DNA of 64,000 bases from Actinoallomurus sp. (GTDB taxonomy: Bacteria; Actinomycetota; Actinomycetes; Streptosporangiales; Streptosporangiaceae), in the NCBI GenBank assembly GCA_025964685.1, contig JAOPYG010000475.1, forward strand, positions 1 through 64,000. Direction: 5' to 3'. Positions 40,665 through 51,209 of the stretch are shown in pieces. The notes beneath the pieces were generated by a model. It ran no database searches. It saw nothing but the letters and a program-made list of their open reading frames with translations, and was not told the DNA's origin. The translations under genes and the position numbers were made by a program. How positions within the stretch are numbered: position 1 is the stretch's first letter; the number at the start of each line of letters is the position of its first letter.

Positions 40665-41921
40665 ATGACGACACGACGAGGAGTGCTCCGCGGCATCGCC
40701 GCCACCGGAGCCGCGGCACCGTTCGCCTCCCTGGCCGTGACGCCCGCGGAGGCGAAGACGAACGGCGTGCAGACCGGCTTCGACGTCCTGCACGCGGGCG
40801 GCTACCAGCAGCTCAAGGGCCAGAAGGTCGGCATGGTGGCCAACCCGACCGCCGTGGTCCGTGACCTGACGCACGAGGTCGACGTGATGCACGGGTCGGG
40901 CGCCGTCGACCTCGTCGCGGTGTTCGGACCCGAACACGGCTTCCGCGGGTCGGCGCAGGCCGGCGGCTCCGAGGGCTCGTACAAGGACCCCCGCACCCAG
41001 ATCCCCGTCTACGACGCCTACGCCAAGTCCGTCGCGCAGATCTCCGGCGACTTCACCAAGGCCGGCATCGACACGGTGGTGTTCGACATCCAGGACGCCG
41101 GCGCGCGCTTCTACACCTACATCTGGACGATGTACGACTGTATGCAGGCCGCGTCGCTCGCGGGCAAGCGCTTCGTCGTGCTCGACCGGCCGAACCCGCT
41201 CGGCGGTGTCCAGGCCACCGGACCGGTGATGCATCCGGAGTACACCTCCGGCGTCGGCAAGCAGGCCATCTCCGAGCAGCACGGCATGACCGTCGGCGAG
41301 CTGGCCCTGCTGTTCGACGGGGAGTTCCTGGGCGGCAAGGTCAAGCCGCAGGTGATCAAGATGCGCGGCTGGCGGCGCGGCACCTTCTTCGACCAGACCG
41401 GCCTGCCCTGGGTCATGCCCTCGCCCAACATGCCGACCCTCGACACGGCGATCGTCTATCCCGGCCTGGGGCTGTTCGAGGCCCTCACCATCTCGGAGGG
41501 CCGCGGCACGACCCGGCCGTTCGAGATCGTCGGCGCGCCGTTCCTCGACTGGCACTACGCCGACGCGCTCAACGCGCTGAACCTGCCGGGCGTGCGGTTC
41601 CGCGAGATGTACTTCGTGCCCACCTTCTCCAAGTGGGCGAACCAGAACTGCGCCGGCGTCCAGGTGACGGTCACGGACCGTCGCAGGTTCGACTCCATCC
41701 GTACCGCCATCGCGATGATCGTGACGGCCAAGAAGCTGTACCCCAAGGACTTCGCCTGGCGTGAGAGCGCCCCGCCGTACTGGATCGACAAGCTCACCGG
41801 CTCCGACCTTGTGCGAAAGGGGGTCGACGGCGGCGCCACGACGGATGAGATCGTCGCCTCCTGGCAGAGCGAGCTGGCACGGTTCCGCGCCCAGCGGGCC
41901 CGTTATCTGCTGTACCGCTGA
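40665..41921 (+). CDS. DUF1343 / NamZ-like exo-beta-N-acetylmuramidase (Tat-type signal)
   Basis: [49 protein letters not shown]...AVFGPEHGFRGSAQAG...FDIQDAGARFYTYIWTM. Confidence 0.9.
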   Translation: MTTRRGVLRGIAATGAAAPFASLAVTPAEAKTNGVQTGFDVLHAGGYQQLKGQKVGMVANPTAVVRDLTHEVDVMHGSGAVDLVAVFGPEHGFRGSAQAGGSEGSYKDPRTQIPVYDAYAKSVAQISGDFTKAGIDTVVFDIQDAGARFYTYIWTMYDCMQAASLAGKRFVVLDRPNPLGGVQATGPVMHPEYTSGVGKQAISEQHGMTVGELALLFDGEFLGGKVKPQVIKMRGWRRGTFFDQTGLPWVMPSPNMPTLDTAIVYPGLGLFEALTISEGRGTTRPFEIVGAPFLDWHYADALNALNLPGVRFREMYFVPTFSKWANQNCAGVQVTVTDRRRFDSIRTAIAMIVTAKKLYPKDFAWRESAPPYWIDKLTGSDLVRKGVDGGATTDEIVASWQSELARFRAQRARYLLYR

Positions 41922-41931
41922 GGAGGAACCA

Positions 41932-43680
41932 ATGCGTCGCCCCCCACGTCGCTCCCTCATGATTCTCCTGACCGCCGCGTGTCTCAGCGCCCCATCGATC
42001 GCCCGGGCCGCTCCCCAGGCGAGCGGTCCCCCCACGGTCACCGCCGGTGACCTGAAATTCACCCCCGGCCGCACGCTGCACTACGGCTCGGCCGCCCACG
42101 CCGGGCTGCTGCCCGACCAGGTGGCGGCGATCGCCAAGGACGCCGCGTCGTTCGAGACGGCCCTGCCGGGCGCGGCGCACCCGCTGTACCCGGGTGCCGT
42201 CGTCCTGGCCGCGCACAACGGCACGATCGTCCAGCACAGCGCGTCCGGGTACGCCCTGCGCTACGCCGACGACAAGCCCACCGAGCTGCCGCAGGATCAG
42301 TGGATCCCGATGCGGAACGACACGATCTTCGACCTGGCGTCCATGTCGAAACTGTTCACGACCATCGTGGCCCTGCAGGAGGTCGAGCGCGGGAAGATCG
42401 ACCTGGATGCGACCGTCGCGTCGTACCTGCCTGACTTCGCCCAGAACGGCAAGGGCACGATCACGCTTCGGCAGCTGCTCACGCACGTGAGCGGCCTGCG
42501 TCCGGACCTGCCGTTCTACAACTACACGGGCCGCGCCGCGCAGGAGCAGGCGCTGTACGCGGAGAAGCTGCAGAACCCGGTCGGCACCGCGTACGTCTAC
42601 TCCGACCTCAACCTGATCACGATGCAGTTCATCCTGGAGAAGGTCACCGGCAGGACTCTCGACGTGCTCGTACACGACGGGATCACCGGGCCGCTCGGGC
42701 TGCGCGACACCGGCTACAACCCGCCCGCCTCCAAGAAACAGCGGATCGCCGCGACGGAGTACGAGCACACGCCCTACGCGGCGCTCAACCGCGGCCTCGT
42801 CTGGGGCGAGGTGCACGACGAGAACTCCTTCGCCCTCGGCGGCGTCGCCGGTCACGCCGGGGTCTTCTCCACCGCCCACGACATCGCGACCCTCGCCCAG
42901 ATGATCCTGGACGGCGGCCGGTACGGCCACGTACGTGTCCTGCGGGACAGCTCGGTACGGGACATCTTCACCAACTTCAACCAGAAGTTCCCGAACAACT
43001 CGCACGGCATCGGCTTCGAGCTCAACCAGCGCTTCTACATGGGTGGCCTGTCCTCGCCGGTGACCGCCGGCCACACCGGCTACACGGGCACCGACGTCGT
43101 GATCGACCCGCTGTCCCGGTCGTTCAGCATCCTGCTGACCAACCGGGTGCACCCGAGCCGCAACTGGGGCAGCATCAACCCGGCGCGCGTCGCGGTCGCC
43201 GGGGACCTGGCCCGCGCCATTCCCGTACGACCGGCCGACGGCCGCGACGCGTGGTTCTCCCAGACCAAGGACAAGACCACCGCGACGCTCGCCGCCCCGG
43301 TGACCGGCGCCACCCGCCTCTCCTTCGACCTCTGGTACGACACGGAGGAAACGGATCTCGGTGTGCTGGAGACGTCCGCTGACGGCACGACGTGGACGCC
43401 CGCGCCGTTCTCGTTGCGCTCCGGCCGGAACGCCTGGACGTCGGACGGCACGTTCTCCGGCTTCGCAGGCCGGCGCTGGGCCAACGCCACCGCGACGCTG
43501 CCGGCCGGCGCCACGCAGGTCCGCTGGCGCTACACGACGGACCCGCTGTACGAGGGCCGCGGCGTGTACGTCGACGGCGTCCGCGCCTCGGACGAAAAGG
43601 GCCACGTCGTCTTCGACGGCGAACGCCCGGCCGACGCCGCCCGCTTCATCACCAACGGATGGGTCCTCAGCTCGAACTGA
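41932..43680 (+). CDS. Secreted serine hydrolase (beta-lactamase/AmiE-like) with C-terminal beta domain
   Basis: FDLASMSKLFTT (SxxK), YVYSDLN (YxN), GHTGYTGTD; about 150-aa C-terminal extension. Confidence 0.9.
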   Translation: MRRPPRRSLMILLTAACLSAPSIARAAPQASGPPTVTAGDLKFTPGRTLHYGSAAHAGLLPDQVAAIAKDAASFETALPGAAHPLYPGAVVLAAHNGTIVQHSASGYALRYADDKPTELPQDQWIPMRNDTIFDLASMSKLFTTIVALQEVERGKIDLDATVASYLPDFAQNGKGTITLRQLLTHVSGLRPDLPFYNYTGRAAQEQALYAEKLQNPVGTAYVYSDLNLITMQFILEKVTGRTLDVLVHDGITGPLGLRDTGYNPPASKKQRIAATEYEHTPYAALNRGLVWGEVHDENSFALGGVAGHAGVFSTAHDIATLAQMILDGGRYGHVRVLRDSSVRDIFTNFNQKFPNNSHGIGFELNQRFYMGGLSSPVTAGHTGYTGTDVVIDPLSRSFSILLTNRVHPSRNWGSINPARVAVAGDLARAIPVRPADGRDAWFSQTKDKTTATLAAPVTGATRLSFDLWYDTEETDLGVLETSADGTTWTPAPFSLRSGRNAWTSDGTFSGFAGRRWANATATLPAGATQVRWRYTTDPLYEGRGVYVDGVRASDEKGHVVFDGERPADAARFITNGWVLSSN

Positions 43681-43750
43681 GGACGTTCTGACAGATCCCC
43701 GTCCGGCTCGCTACGAACGGGATCCGTCAGACACTCCCTACCTCTCCCGG

Positions 43751-43789
43751 CCCTTGATCCGCCGTACGGTCTCGTACGGCGGATCAGGG
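43751..43789 (+). terminator. Strong hairpin downstream of the serine hydrolase gene
   Basis: TGATCCGCCGTACG-gtct-CGTACGGCGGATCA (14 bp perfect) flanked by ccc/ggg, then ctttct. Confidence 0.75.
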
Positions 43790-43977
43790 CTTTCTGCCCG
43801 GCGTGATCGGCGGTCCCCGAGCGGGCGCCGGTGACCGGCGGCTATGGTGTGAGCAGAGGGGAGTACTTCCCAGCGCCGGCCCGGTCAGCACGGACGCCCT
43901 TTGCGGTGTCCCCGGGAGGCGGTCCGCGCACCGCGGGTGAAGGAGACCTCGGACGACGAGCCGTTCGAGGAGCCCGC

Positions 43978-44979
43978 ATGCCCGACGCCACCCCGTCCGT
44001 CGCTTCGCCTCTGCTGTGGGCGGTGACCCTCGCGGGGGTGCTGGTCTTCTTCACGGTGGACTTCGTCCTGACGCGCCGCCCTCACGCCGTGCATTTTCGT
44101 GAGGCACTGGGCTGGACCGCCTTCTACCTGGCCCTGCCGATCATCTTCGGCATCTTCGCCTGGCTCCGCTTCGGGTCGGACACGGGCGTCGACTACTTCA
44201 CCGGCTGGCTGGTGGAGAAGTCATTGTCGGTGGACAACCTCTTCGTGTTCATGCTGCTGATCGCCGCATTCGCGGTGCCAGCCGTGCTCACCCAGCGGGT
44301 CCTGCTGTACGGCATCGCCGGCGCCCTCGTCCTGCGCGGCATCTTCATCGCGATCGGCGCCGCGGCGGTGCAGGCGGTCTCCTGGACGTTCCTGATCTTC
44401 GGCGGCATCCTGCTGTTCACCGCCATCAAGATCCTGCGGGACACGGTCACCGGCGCGAGCCACGAGGTCGACGTGTCCTCACTGCGGTCGGTACGTCTCG
44501 TACGCCGGTTCATGCCGGTGACCGACGACTACCGGGGCCCGAACCTCACCGCACGCCACGGCGGCCGCCGTGCCCTGACGCCGCTGGCGCTCGTGGTGAT
44601 CGCGGTGTTCGGCACCGACCTGGTCTTCGCGGTGGACTCCATCCCGGCCGTCTATGGCGTCACCCAGGACCCGTACCTGGTCTTCACCGCCAACGCCTTC
44701 TCCCTCTTCGGCCTGCGCGCGTTGTACTTCGTGCTGCAGAGCACGCTGAGCAAGCTCGTCCACCTCGGCTACGGCCTCGCCGTCATCCTGGCCTTCATCG
44801 GCGTGAAGCTGATCCTGCACTGGGCGCACGGCACGTGGAAATGGCTGCCGGAGATCCCGACGCCCATCTCCCTAGCCGTCATCGTCCTGACGCTGGTGAC
44901 GGTCACCTTCACGAGCCTGTACGTCGGCCGCCGCGCCGCCACGCCGATCCCGGGCCAGGCCGACCTCAGCCGACGCTGA
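43978..44979 (+). CDS. TerC family integral membrane protein
   Basis: [61 protein letters not shown]. Confidence 0.93.
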   Translation: MPDATPSVASPLLWAVTLAGVLVFFTVDFVLTRRPHAVHFREALGWTAFYLALPIIFGIFAWLRFGSDTGVDYFTGWLVEKSLSVDNLFVFMLLIAAFAVPAVLTQRVLLYGIAGALVLRGIFIAIGAAAVQAVSWTFLIFGGILLFTAIKILRDTVTGASHEVDVSSLRSVRLVRRFMPVTDDYRGPNLTARHGGRRALTPLALVVIAVFGTDLVFAVDSIPAVYGVTQDPYLVFTANAFSLFGLRALYFVLQSTLSKLVHLGYGLAVILAFIGVKLILHWAHGTWKWLPEIPTPISLAVIVLTLVTVTFTSLYVGRRAATPIPGQADLSRR

Positions 44980-45105
44980 CTCCCGAGCGACACTCCTGGG
45001 CCGTCGTGGCCGGTGGCCGCGTCGCGGCCGGGAACACATAGCCCGCCCCGATACTTCGTGTCCGTGACCGAGACCGTCGTGTCCGGACCGTCCACGCGCG
45101 TCGCC

Positions 45106-45202
45106 GACCGAGGAATCGCCGGCCGAGGAATCGCCGACCGAGGAATCGCCGACCGAGGAATCGCCGACCGAGGAATCGCCGACCGAGGAATCGCCGACCG
45201 AG
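45106..45202. repeat. 15-bp minisatellite gaccgaggaatcgcc, six copies plus a partial seventh
   Basis: Direct reading: copies at 45106, 45121 (one substitution), 45136, 45151, 45166, 45181, partial 45196. Confidence 0.95.
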
Positions 45203-45360
45203 ATGCGCCCGTCGCGCCGGCCGCCGCCCTGCGGCACGCCATCGCGCCGACCGGTGCTTCCGCCCATCAGGGCGTGCTCCATCCCGTCCGGTGGTGCTGC
45301 ATCCCGTCCGGGCGTCCTCTGCCTGCGCGTCGGTGGGTGTCTCGTCCGTGCGTGCGTGGG

Positions 45361-47802
45361 TTAGGAGCCTGGGAGTCCCTTGTCCAGGCCGGCGCGGCGT
45401 AGGGCGTCGGCTAGTGCGCCGCCGCCTGATGGGGCGCGGTCCTGGCGGGGAGTGCCTCGGCCGCTGCCGCCGCCCTGCCCGCCGCCCTGGCGGCCCCCGC
45501 CATCGCGGCCACCGCTGCGGCCGCCGTCCCGTCCACCGGTGCGGCCGCCATCACGGGCGCCATCGCGGCCACCGGTGCGGCTGCCCTCGCGGCCGCCGTC
45601 ACGGCCGCTGCCGTCGCGGCGGCCATCGGTCGGCTTGCGGCGTTCTGTCTCGTCTTCCAGGCGCAGGGTTAGCGAGATGCGTGCTCGTGGGATGTCCACG
45701 TCCAGCACCTTCACCCGGACGATGTCGCCTGGCTTGACGACGTCGCGCGGGTCCTTCACGAACGTCCTGGACATCGCCGACACGTGCACCAGGCCGTCCT
45801 GGTGGACGCCCACGTCGACGAACGCGCCGAACGCGGCGACGTTCGTGACCACGCCTTCCAGGATCATGTCGGGGCGTAGGTCCGCGATCTTGTCCACGCC
45901 CTCCTTGAACGTCGCGGTCTTGAACGCCGGGCGTGGGTCGCGGCCCGGCTTGTCCAGCTCCGTGAGGATGTCGGTGATGGTCGGCAGGCCGAACATGCCG
46001 TCCACGAAGTCCTTGGCGTTGACCGCGTGAAGCGCCGTGGTGTTGCCGATCAGCGTGGAGACGTCGCCGCCGGAGGCCTTGAGGCCGGTCGCCTCGAAGA
46101 TCCGGTGGACCACGGGGTAGGCCTCAGGGTGCACGCTCGAACCGTCGAGTGGGTCGTCGCCGCCCCGGATGCGCAGGAAGCCCGCGCACTGCTCGTACGC
46201 CTTCGGGCCCAGCCGGGCGACCTCCTTGAGCGCCCTGCGCGACCGGAACGGGCCGTTGGCGTCGCGGTGCAGGACGATGTTCTCGGCCAGGCCGGAGCCG
46301 ATGCCGGACACCCGGGTGAGCAGGGGGACCGACGCCGTGTTGACGTCGACGCCGACCGCGTTCACGCAGTCTTCGACGACGGCGTCGAGGGACCGGGAGA
46401 GCTTGGTCTCGGCGATGTCGTGCTGGTACTGGCCGACGCCGATCGACTTGGGGTCGATCTTGACCAGCTCGGCGAGCGGGTCCTGCAGGCGGCGAGCGAT
46501 CGAGACGGCGCCGCGCAGGGAGACGTCCATGCCCGGCAGCTCCTGCGAGGCGTACGACGAGGCGGAGTAGACCGAGGCTCCGGCCTCCGACACCATGATC
46601 TTGGTGAGGCCCGGGATCAGTTTGATCAGGTCGGCGGCCAGCTGATCGGTCTCGCGCGAGGCCGTGCCGTTGCCGATCGAGATCAGGTCGACGTCGTGCT
46701 CCTTGGCAAGCCTTCCGAGTACGGCGAGGGCTTCGTCCCAGCGGCCCTGCGGCTTGTGGGGGTAGATCACCTCGGTGGCCACGACCTTGCCGGTCGCGTC
46801 CACGACGGCGACCTTCACGCCGGTGCGGAAGCCGGGGTCCAGGCCCATCGTCGTACGGCTGCCCGCGGGGGCGGCGAGCAGCAGGTCACGCAGGTTGGTG
46901 GCGAACACGCGTGCGGCCTCGTCCTCGGCCTCCTGCCGCAGGCGCAGCCGCAGGTCCAGGTCGAGCCGGACGATGATCCGCGTGCGCCAGGCCCAGCGCA
47001 CGGTCTCGGCCAGCCACCGGCTGCTCAGCGGGACCTCGAAGCGCCGCGCGATGCTGCGTTCGTACGCGGTGACCTCTCCGTCGGCGTCCTCCGGCGTGAG
47101 GGTGAGCTCGAGGACCTCCTCCTTTTCACCGCGGAACAGCGCGAGGATGCGGTGCGAGGGCAGCTTCGTGAGGGGCTCGGCGAAGTCGAAGTAGTCGGCG
47201 AACTTCGCGCCGACCTCCTCCTTGCCGTCGCGTACGCGTGCCACCATCCGGCCTCGGGACCAGAGGCGTTCGCGCAGGTCACCGATGAGGTCGGCGTCCT
47301 CGGCGAACCTCTCCACGAGGATCGCGCGGGCACCGTCCAGCGCGGCGGCAACGTCGATGTCGGCCGTGACGAACGGCTCGGCCGCGGCGTGCGGGTCCAG
47401 CGACAGGTCGGCGAGGAGCCGGTCGGCGAGCGGCTCCAGGCCCGCCTCCCGGGCGATCTGCGCCTTGGTGCGTCGCTTGGGTTTGTAGGGCAGGTAGATG
47501 TCCTCGAGCCGCGCCTTGGTCTCGGCGGCCATGATCTGCGCCCGCAGGGCGTCGTCCAGCTTGCCCTGGGACTCGATCGACTCCAGGACCGCGGTGCGCC
47601 GCTCCTCCATCTCACGCAGGTAGCGCAGGCGTTCTTCGAGCGTACGCAGCTGCGCGTCGTCCAGCGTGCCCGTCGCCTCCTTGCGGTAGCGGGCGATGAA
47701 CGGCACGGTGGCGCCGCCGTCGAGCAACTCGACGGCCACCTGCACCTGCCGTTCGCGCACGCCGAGCTCTTCGGCGATCTTCTGGTGAACAGACGTCGAC
47801 AC
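45361..47802 (-). CDS. tex: Tex family RNA-binding transcription accessory protein
   Basis: [62 protein letters not shown]1 domain [29 protein letters not shown]-rich tail. Confidence 0.95.
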   Translation of the reverse strand: MSTSVHQKIAEELGVRERQVQVAVELLDGGATVPFIARYRKEATGTLDDAQLRTLEERLRYLREMEERRTAVLESIESQGKLDDALRAQIMAAETKARLEDIYLPYKPKRRTKAQIAREAGLEPLADRLLADLSLDPHAAAEPFVTADIDVAAALDGARAILVERFAEDADLIGDLRERLWSRGRMVARVRDGKEEVGAKFADYFDFAEPLTKLPSHRILALFRGEKEEVLELTLTPEDADGEVTAYERSIARRFEVPLSSRWLAETVRWAWRTRIIVRLDLDLRLRLRQEAEDEAARVFATNLRDLLLAAPAGSRTTMGLDPGFRTGVKVAVVDATGKVVATEVIYPHKPQGRWDEALAVLGRLAKEHDVDLISIGNGTASRETDQLAADLIKLIPGLTKIMVSEAGASVYSASSYASQELPGMDVSLRGAVSIARRLQDPLAELVKIDPKSIGVGQYQHDIAETKLSRSLDAVVEDCVNAVGVDVNTASVPLLTRVSGIGSGLAENIVLHRDANGPFRSRRALKEVARLGPKAYEQCAGFLRIRGGDDPLDGSSVHPEAYPVVHRIFEATGLKASGGDVSTLIGNTTALHAVNAKDFVDGMFGLPTITDILTELDKPGRDPRPAFKTATFKEGVDKIADLRPDMILEGVVTNVAAFGAFVDVGVHQDGLVHVSAMSRTFVKDPRDVVKPGDIVRVKVLDVDIPRARISLTLRLEDETERRKPTDGRRDGSGRDGGREGSRTGGRDGARDGGRTGGRDGGRSGGRDGGGRQGGGQGGGSGRGTPRQDRAPSGGGALADALRRAGLDKGLPGS

Positions 47803-48052
47803 GATCCCTGGCCTCTCGCTGAGCTTGGGATGCATTGTGCAGGCATCCACTGCCATTGTCGCGTCGGACCGCGCGGACCGGCAGGTCGTCAACAGCCTGT
47901 GGATAACTTGTGGCGGCGAGCGCCGTCTCGACAGGCCGGTACGCGAACGCGCTCGGTGGCGTCCACGCGTACTCCTGGGCGCGTCGGGCAGGCGCAGGCG
48001 GCGTTCGTACGGAACGCATCCGGTGACCGGGCTGACGCCGTGTAACGGCTTC

Positions 48053-48286
48053 TCAGGACCGCGCGCGAGCGCCGCGTACCTCGAGGTCGGCCAGCAGTTC
48101 GGTGGTGGCCCGCGTCACCGCGTCGACCGCGCGGTCGAACACCGCCTCGTTGTGGCCCGCGGGCTTGCGGAATCCCGAGACCTTGCGCACGTACTGCAAC
48201 GCCGCCGCGCGGACGTCGTCATCGGTGACGGTTTCGGCGGCCTCGTCGTGAGCCATCGGCCGCAGGGTCTTGATGCTTCTGCACAT
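48053..48286 (-). CDS. DUF2277 family protein
   Basis: MCRSIKTLRP...VTDDDVRAAALQYVRKVSGFRKPAGHNEAVFDRAVDAVTRATTELL. Confidence 0.9.
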   Translation of the reverse strand: MCRSIKTLRPMAHDEAAETVTDDDVRAAALQYVRKVSGFRKPAGHNEAVFDRAVDAVTRATTELLADLEVRGARARS

Positions 48287-48367
48287 GCCGCCATCTTGCG
48301 CCCTCGGCAGCGCCGTCCGCGACCCTCTGCGGTCCGGGCAATCGGGCACATCGGGCACCATGGTGGG

Positions 48368-49270
48368 GTGACTCGGACCGTGGACGAGAGGCCGGGCGGC
48401 TCCTTCGAGGCGCCGGATACGCCGAATGCCCCCGATATGAACGTGACGACGCTGGTCGATCTCGTCGCGGACGGCGACGTGGTGGTGCTCAGCGGGGCCG
48501 GCCTGTCCACCGAGTCCGGCATTCCCGACTATCGCGGGGAGACCGGGCGGAGACGCCCGGCCGAGCCGATGACCTACCAGACGTTCGTCGGGAGCGTCGC
48601 GGCCCGCCGGCGGTACTGGGCGCGCAGCCACCTCGGCTGGCGGCACATCACCCGTGTGGCGCCGAACGCCGGCCACCGCGCCGTCGCGGAGTTGCAGGAC
48701 CGCGGGCTGGTGACGGGGATCATCACCCAGAACGTCGACGGGCTGCAGCAGGCCGCCGGCGCGCACGACGTGATCGAGCTGCACGGCGGTCTCGACCGGG
48801 TCGCCTGCCTGGGCTGCGGTCGCCGTACGCCGCGCGGGCTGCTCGACGAGCGCCTGCGCGCGGCCAATCCCGGCTGGACCGCCGAGGTCGAGGCGATCAA
48901 CCCCGACGGCGACGCCGTCCTCGCCGATGAGCGGATCGACGCCTTCCGCGTCGTCGACTGCACTCACTGCGGCGGTCTGCTCAAGCCCGACGTGGTCTTC
49001 TTCGGGGAGAACGTGCCGCGGCCCCGGGTCGACGAGTGCTACGGGCTGACCGAGCGCGCGGGGATGCTGCTGGTTCTCGGCTCCTCGCTGACCGTGCTGT
49101 CCGGCTACCGGTTCGTACGCCACGCGGTCAGGCACGGTGTCCCGGTCGCGATCATCAACCAGGGCGCGACCCGCGGCCACGAGCATGCCCTCGTCACGTT
49201 CGACGCCCCGTTGGGATCGACTCTCACCACCCTCGTGGCCGGGCTCGACGGCACGTCAACGGCCCGTTAA
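48368..49270 (+). CDS. SIR2 family NAD-dependent protein deacetylase
   Basis: VVVLSGAGLSTESGIPDYRGE; ITQNVDGLQQAAG; ELHGGLDRVACLGCG...CTHCGGLLKPDVVFFGENVP. Confidence 0.94.
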   Translation: MTRTVDERPGGSFEAPDTPNAPDMNVTTLVDLVADGDVVVLSGAGLSTESGIPDYRGETGRRRPAEPMTYQTFVGSVAARRRYWARSHLGWRHITRVAPNAGHRAVAELQDRGLVTGIITQNVDGLQQAAGAHDVIELHGGLDRVACLGCGRRTPRGLLDERLRAANPGWTAEVEAINPDGDAVLADERIDAFRVVDCTHCGGLLKPDVVFFGENVPRPRVDECYGLTERAGMLLVLGSSLTVLSGYRFVRHAVRHGVPVAIINQGATRGHEHALVTFDAPLGSTLTTLVAGLDGTSTAR

Positions 49271-49343
49271 GGATCGCGGCGGGCCCGTCAAGGCTCCGTG
49301 CACGACAGGCAGGCCGCCTGATTTCCCCCTAACGTCGTGTGTC

Positions 49344-49625
49344 ATGAGCGAAATGGGATTAATGGTCGTGCCGGTACGCAGAGGGTCGTGGACGGTCTCG
49401 CTGCGATGTGGCCGGCTGCCGGGCGGGGAGCGCGTCGGGATCGCCTTCACCACCGAGGCGGCTCTGATGGCGGTCATGGGACCGAGCCAGCCATGGATAC
49501 ATCTGCACGAACGCGCGCTGCGGGCGATGCTCGCGCCACTCGGGGTCATCCGGCTCCAGGTGAACCCCGGTGTCGTGGCGGAGGTCTCCGCGCCCGCCGG
49601 TACGCCGATCCCGGTCGCGGTGTGA
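49344..49625 (+). CDS. SAV_915-like small conserved protein
   Basis: VGIAFTTEAALMAVMGPSQPWIHLHERALRAMLAPLGV...VQVNP-type pattern. Confidence 0.65.
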   Translation: MSEMGLMVVPVRRGSWTVSLRCGRLPGGERVGIAFTTEAALMAVMGPSQPWIHLHERALRAMLAPLGVIRLQVNPGVVAEVSAPAGTPIPVAV

Positions 49626-49666
49626 TCACCGCTGAAAGAGGCCCCATGCTGCTCCGAGGCGGGAAA

Positions 49667-49690
49667 GTTACCTGATCGGCCTGGGGGTAT
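49667..49690 (+). promoter_or_regulatory. Candidate stress-sigma (SigB-like) promoter GTTA-N14-GGGTAT
   Basis: gaaaGTTAcctgatcggcctggGGGTAT, about 40 nt upstream of the ATG at 49730. Confidence 0.35.
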
Positions 49691-49729
49691 TCATACCCTT
49701 CAGTGTCCGGTAGGCGCATACTAAGAAAG

Positions 49730-49957
49730 ATGAAGCCACCCCGCGCCGCGACCCGGCGACACCTGCCCACCAGTCCCTTCAAGCCTCCGGCCGCCGCGCC
49801 GCCGGTCGAGCGGTTCGCCATAAACGACCGGGTGAACCACGATCAATACGGTGTCGGCGTGGTGATCGGCGTCGAGGACGAGGTCGCCGTACTCGTCGAT
49901 TTCCGCCCTCGCCAGGAGCGGATCACGGCACCGTACGACAAGATGACCAAACTCTGA
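49730..49957 (+). CDS. Small conserved actinobacterial protein, CarD/Tudor-like beta-barrel pattern
   Basis: FAINDRVNHDQYGVGVVIGVEDEVAVLVDFRPRQERITAPYDKMTKL. Confidence 0.7.
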   Translation: MKPPRAATRRHLPTSPFKPPAAAPPVERFAINDRVNHDQYGVGVVIGVEDEVAVLVDFRPRQERITAPYDKMTKL

Positions 49958-49965
49958 GGCCGGGG

Positions 49966-50925
49966 TCACCCGGCCGACGGTGCCATGGCAGTCTTCCTTG
50001 CCTGACGTTCCGCACGGCGGTCGACGAACCTCGTCGCCGCCGTGTCGAGTTCGGCCAGAAAATCTGAGAGCTCCTCGCGCGCCTTCTCCCCTTCGGCGTC
50101 GAGTCCCTCCATCTCGAAGATTCCCCATTGGCGGAGCACGGGGCTGACCACGTCGTCGAGGTGCACCCGCAGGTCGTAGATGCCGGCATTGGCGATGGCG
50201 ACGGACTTGCGCAGGAAACCGTCGATCGTGTGACCGGGCATCTGGAAGCCCTTCACGACGTCGGTGATGGCGCGCATCGTCTCGCCCGGCGCGAGCTCGA
50301 AGGCGGACGCGAGCAGGTTCCGGTAGAAGAGCATGTGGAGGTTCTCGTCCGCCGCCACCCGGGCGAGCAGCCGTTCGCAGGCCGGGTCGCCCGAGGCCTT
50401 GCCGGTGTTGCGGTGGGAGACACGCGTCGCGAGCTCCTGGAAGGACACGTACGCGAGCCCGTGCAGCATCTTGTCGCCGTGGTCGGCCTCGTAGCCGCCT
50501 TGCATGTGCGTCATCCGCGCGCGTTCGAGGGCGACCGGGTCGACGGCCCGGGTGACCGTGAGGTAGTCGCGGATGACGATGCCGTGGCGGTTCTCCTCGG
50601 CCGTCCAGCGGTCGACCCAGGTGCCCCATGCGCCGTCGCGGCCGAAGATGGTGGAGATCTCCCGGTGGTAGCCGGGAAGGTTGTCCTCGGTGAGGAGATT
50701 GACGATCAGCGCCTCTCTCGACGCCGGTGACACCTTCGAATCCTCCGGCGACCACGGCTCGCCGCCGAACGGGCCGTCGAAGTCACGGCCCTGGCTCCAC
50801 GGGACGTATTCGTGGGGGAACCACTCCTTGGCCGTGGCAAGGTGACGGTCGAGCTCGACGGCGACGACCGGTTCCAGCTCCATCAGCAGCTCGGTGGTCG
50901 TCTTCGGACGGGATTGAGACGGCAC
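49966..50925 (-). CDS. Acyl-ACP desaturase (diiron, DesA-like)
   Basis: EENRHG and ADENLH diiron ligands; YVPWSQGRDFDG; WGTWVDRWTAEENRHGIVIRDYL. Confidence 0.93.
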   Translation of the reverse strand: MPSQSRPKTTTELLMELEPVVAVELDRHLATAKEWFPHEYVPWSQGRDFDGPFGGEPWSPEDSKVSPASREALIVNLLTEDNLPGYHREISTIFGRDGAWGTWVDRWTAEENRHGIVIRDYLTVTRAVDPVALERARMTHMQGGYEADHGDKMLHGLAYVSFQELATRVSHRNTGKASGDPACERLLARVAADENLHMLFYRNLLASAFELAPGETMRAITDVVKGFQMPGHTIDGFLRKSVAIANAGIYDLRVHLDDVVSPVLRQWGIFEMEGLDAEGEKAREELSDFLAELDTAATRFVDRRAERQARKTAMAPSAG

Positions 50926-51209
50926 TCTGGGGTCCCCCGGTCATGTGGTTGGCTGCGGCACTCGATATGAGTATCCGCCGCCCGGCAGCAGGCACCGTAC
51001 CCGCGGATGGGCATGTGACGCGCGTCGCGGGGATGGAATGGACACCGGAGCCCGGTCTCGCCTGACCTCCTCGACGGGATCGCCGGTCATCGAACGCCGC
51101 CACCGGCCGCTCGACCGTCGAGGCCGAGGACTCGCGCGCCCCTCGTACCTGCGCGGACTCGTGTTCGGCGCACTCGGCACCGGGTAGGTCTCGGCTAGTC
51201 GAGGCGGCG

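Noticed and set aside
41794-43605. 603-aa minus-strand ORF opposite the serine hydrolase
   Set aside because: Antisense shadow ORF rich in Arg/Val/Gly; the sense strand has SxxK and YxN motifs.
45106-45202. Possible CRISPR array at the 15-bp repeats
   Set aside because: Contiguous tandem copies without spacers; a minisatellite, not CRISPR.
47899-47907. Perfect DnaA box (TGTGGATAA, reverse of TTATCCACA) upstream of tex
   Set aside because: Single isolated match with no cluster of boxes, AT-rich region or dnaA/dnaN neighbours; insufficient for an origin or regulatory claim.
46027-48045. 672-aa plus-strand ORF antisense to tex
   Set aside because: Long but compositionally artefactual; tex is highly conserved on the opposite strand.
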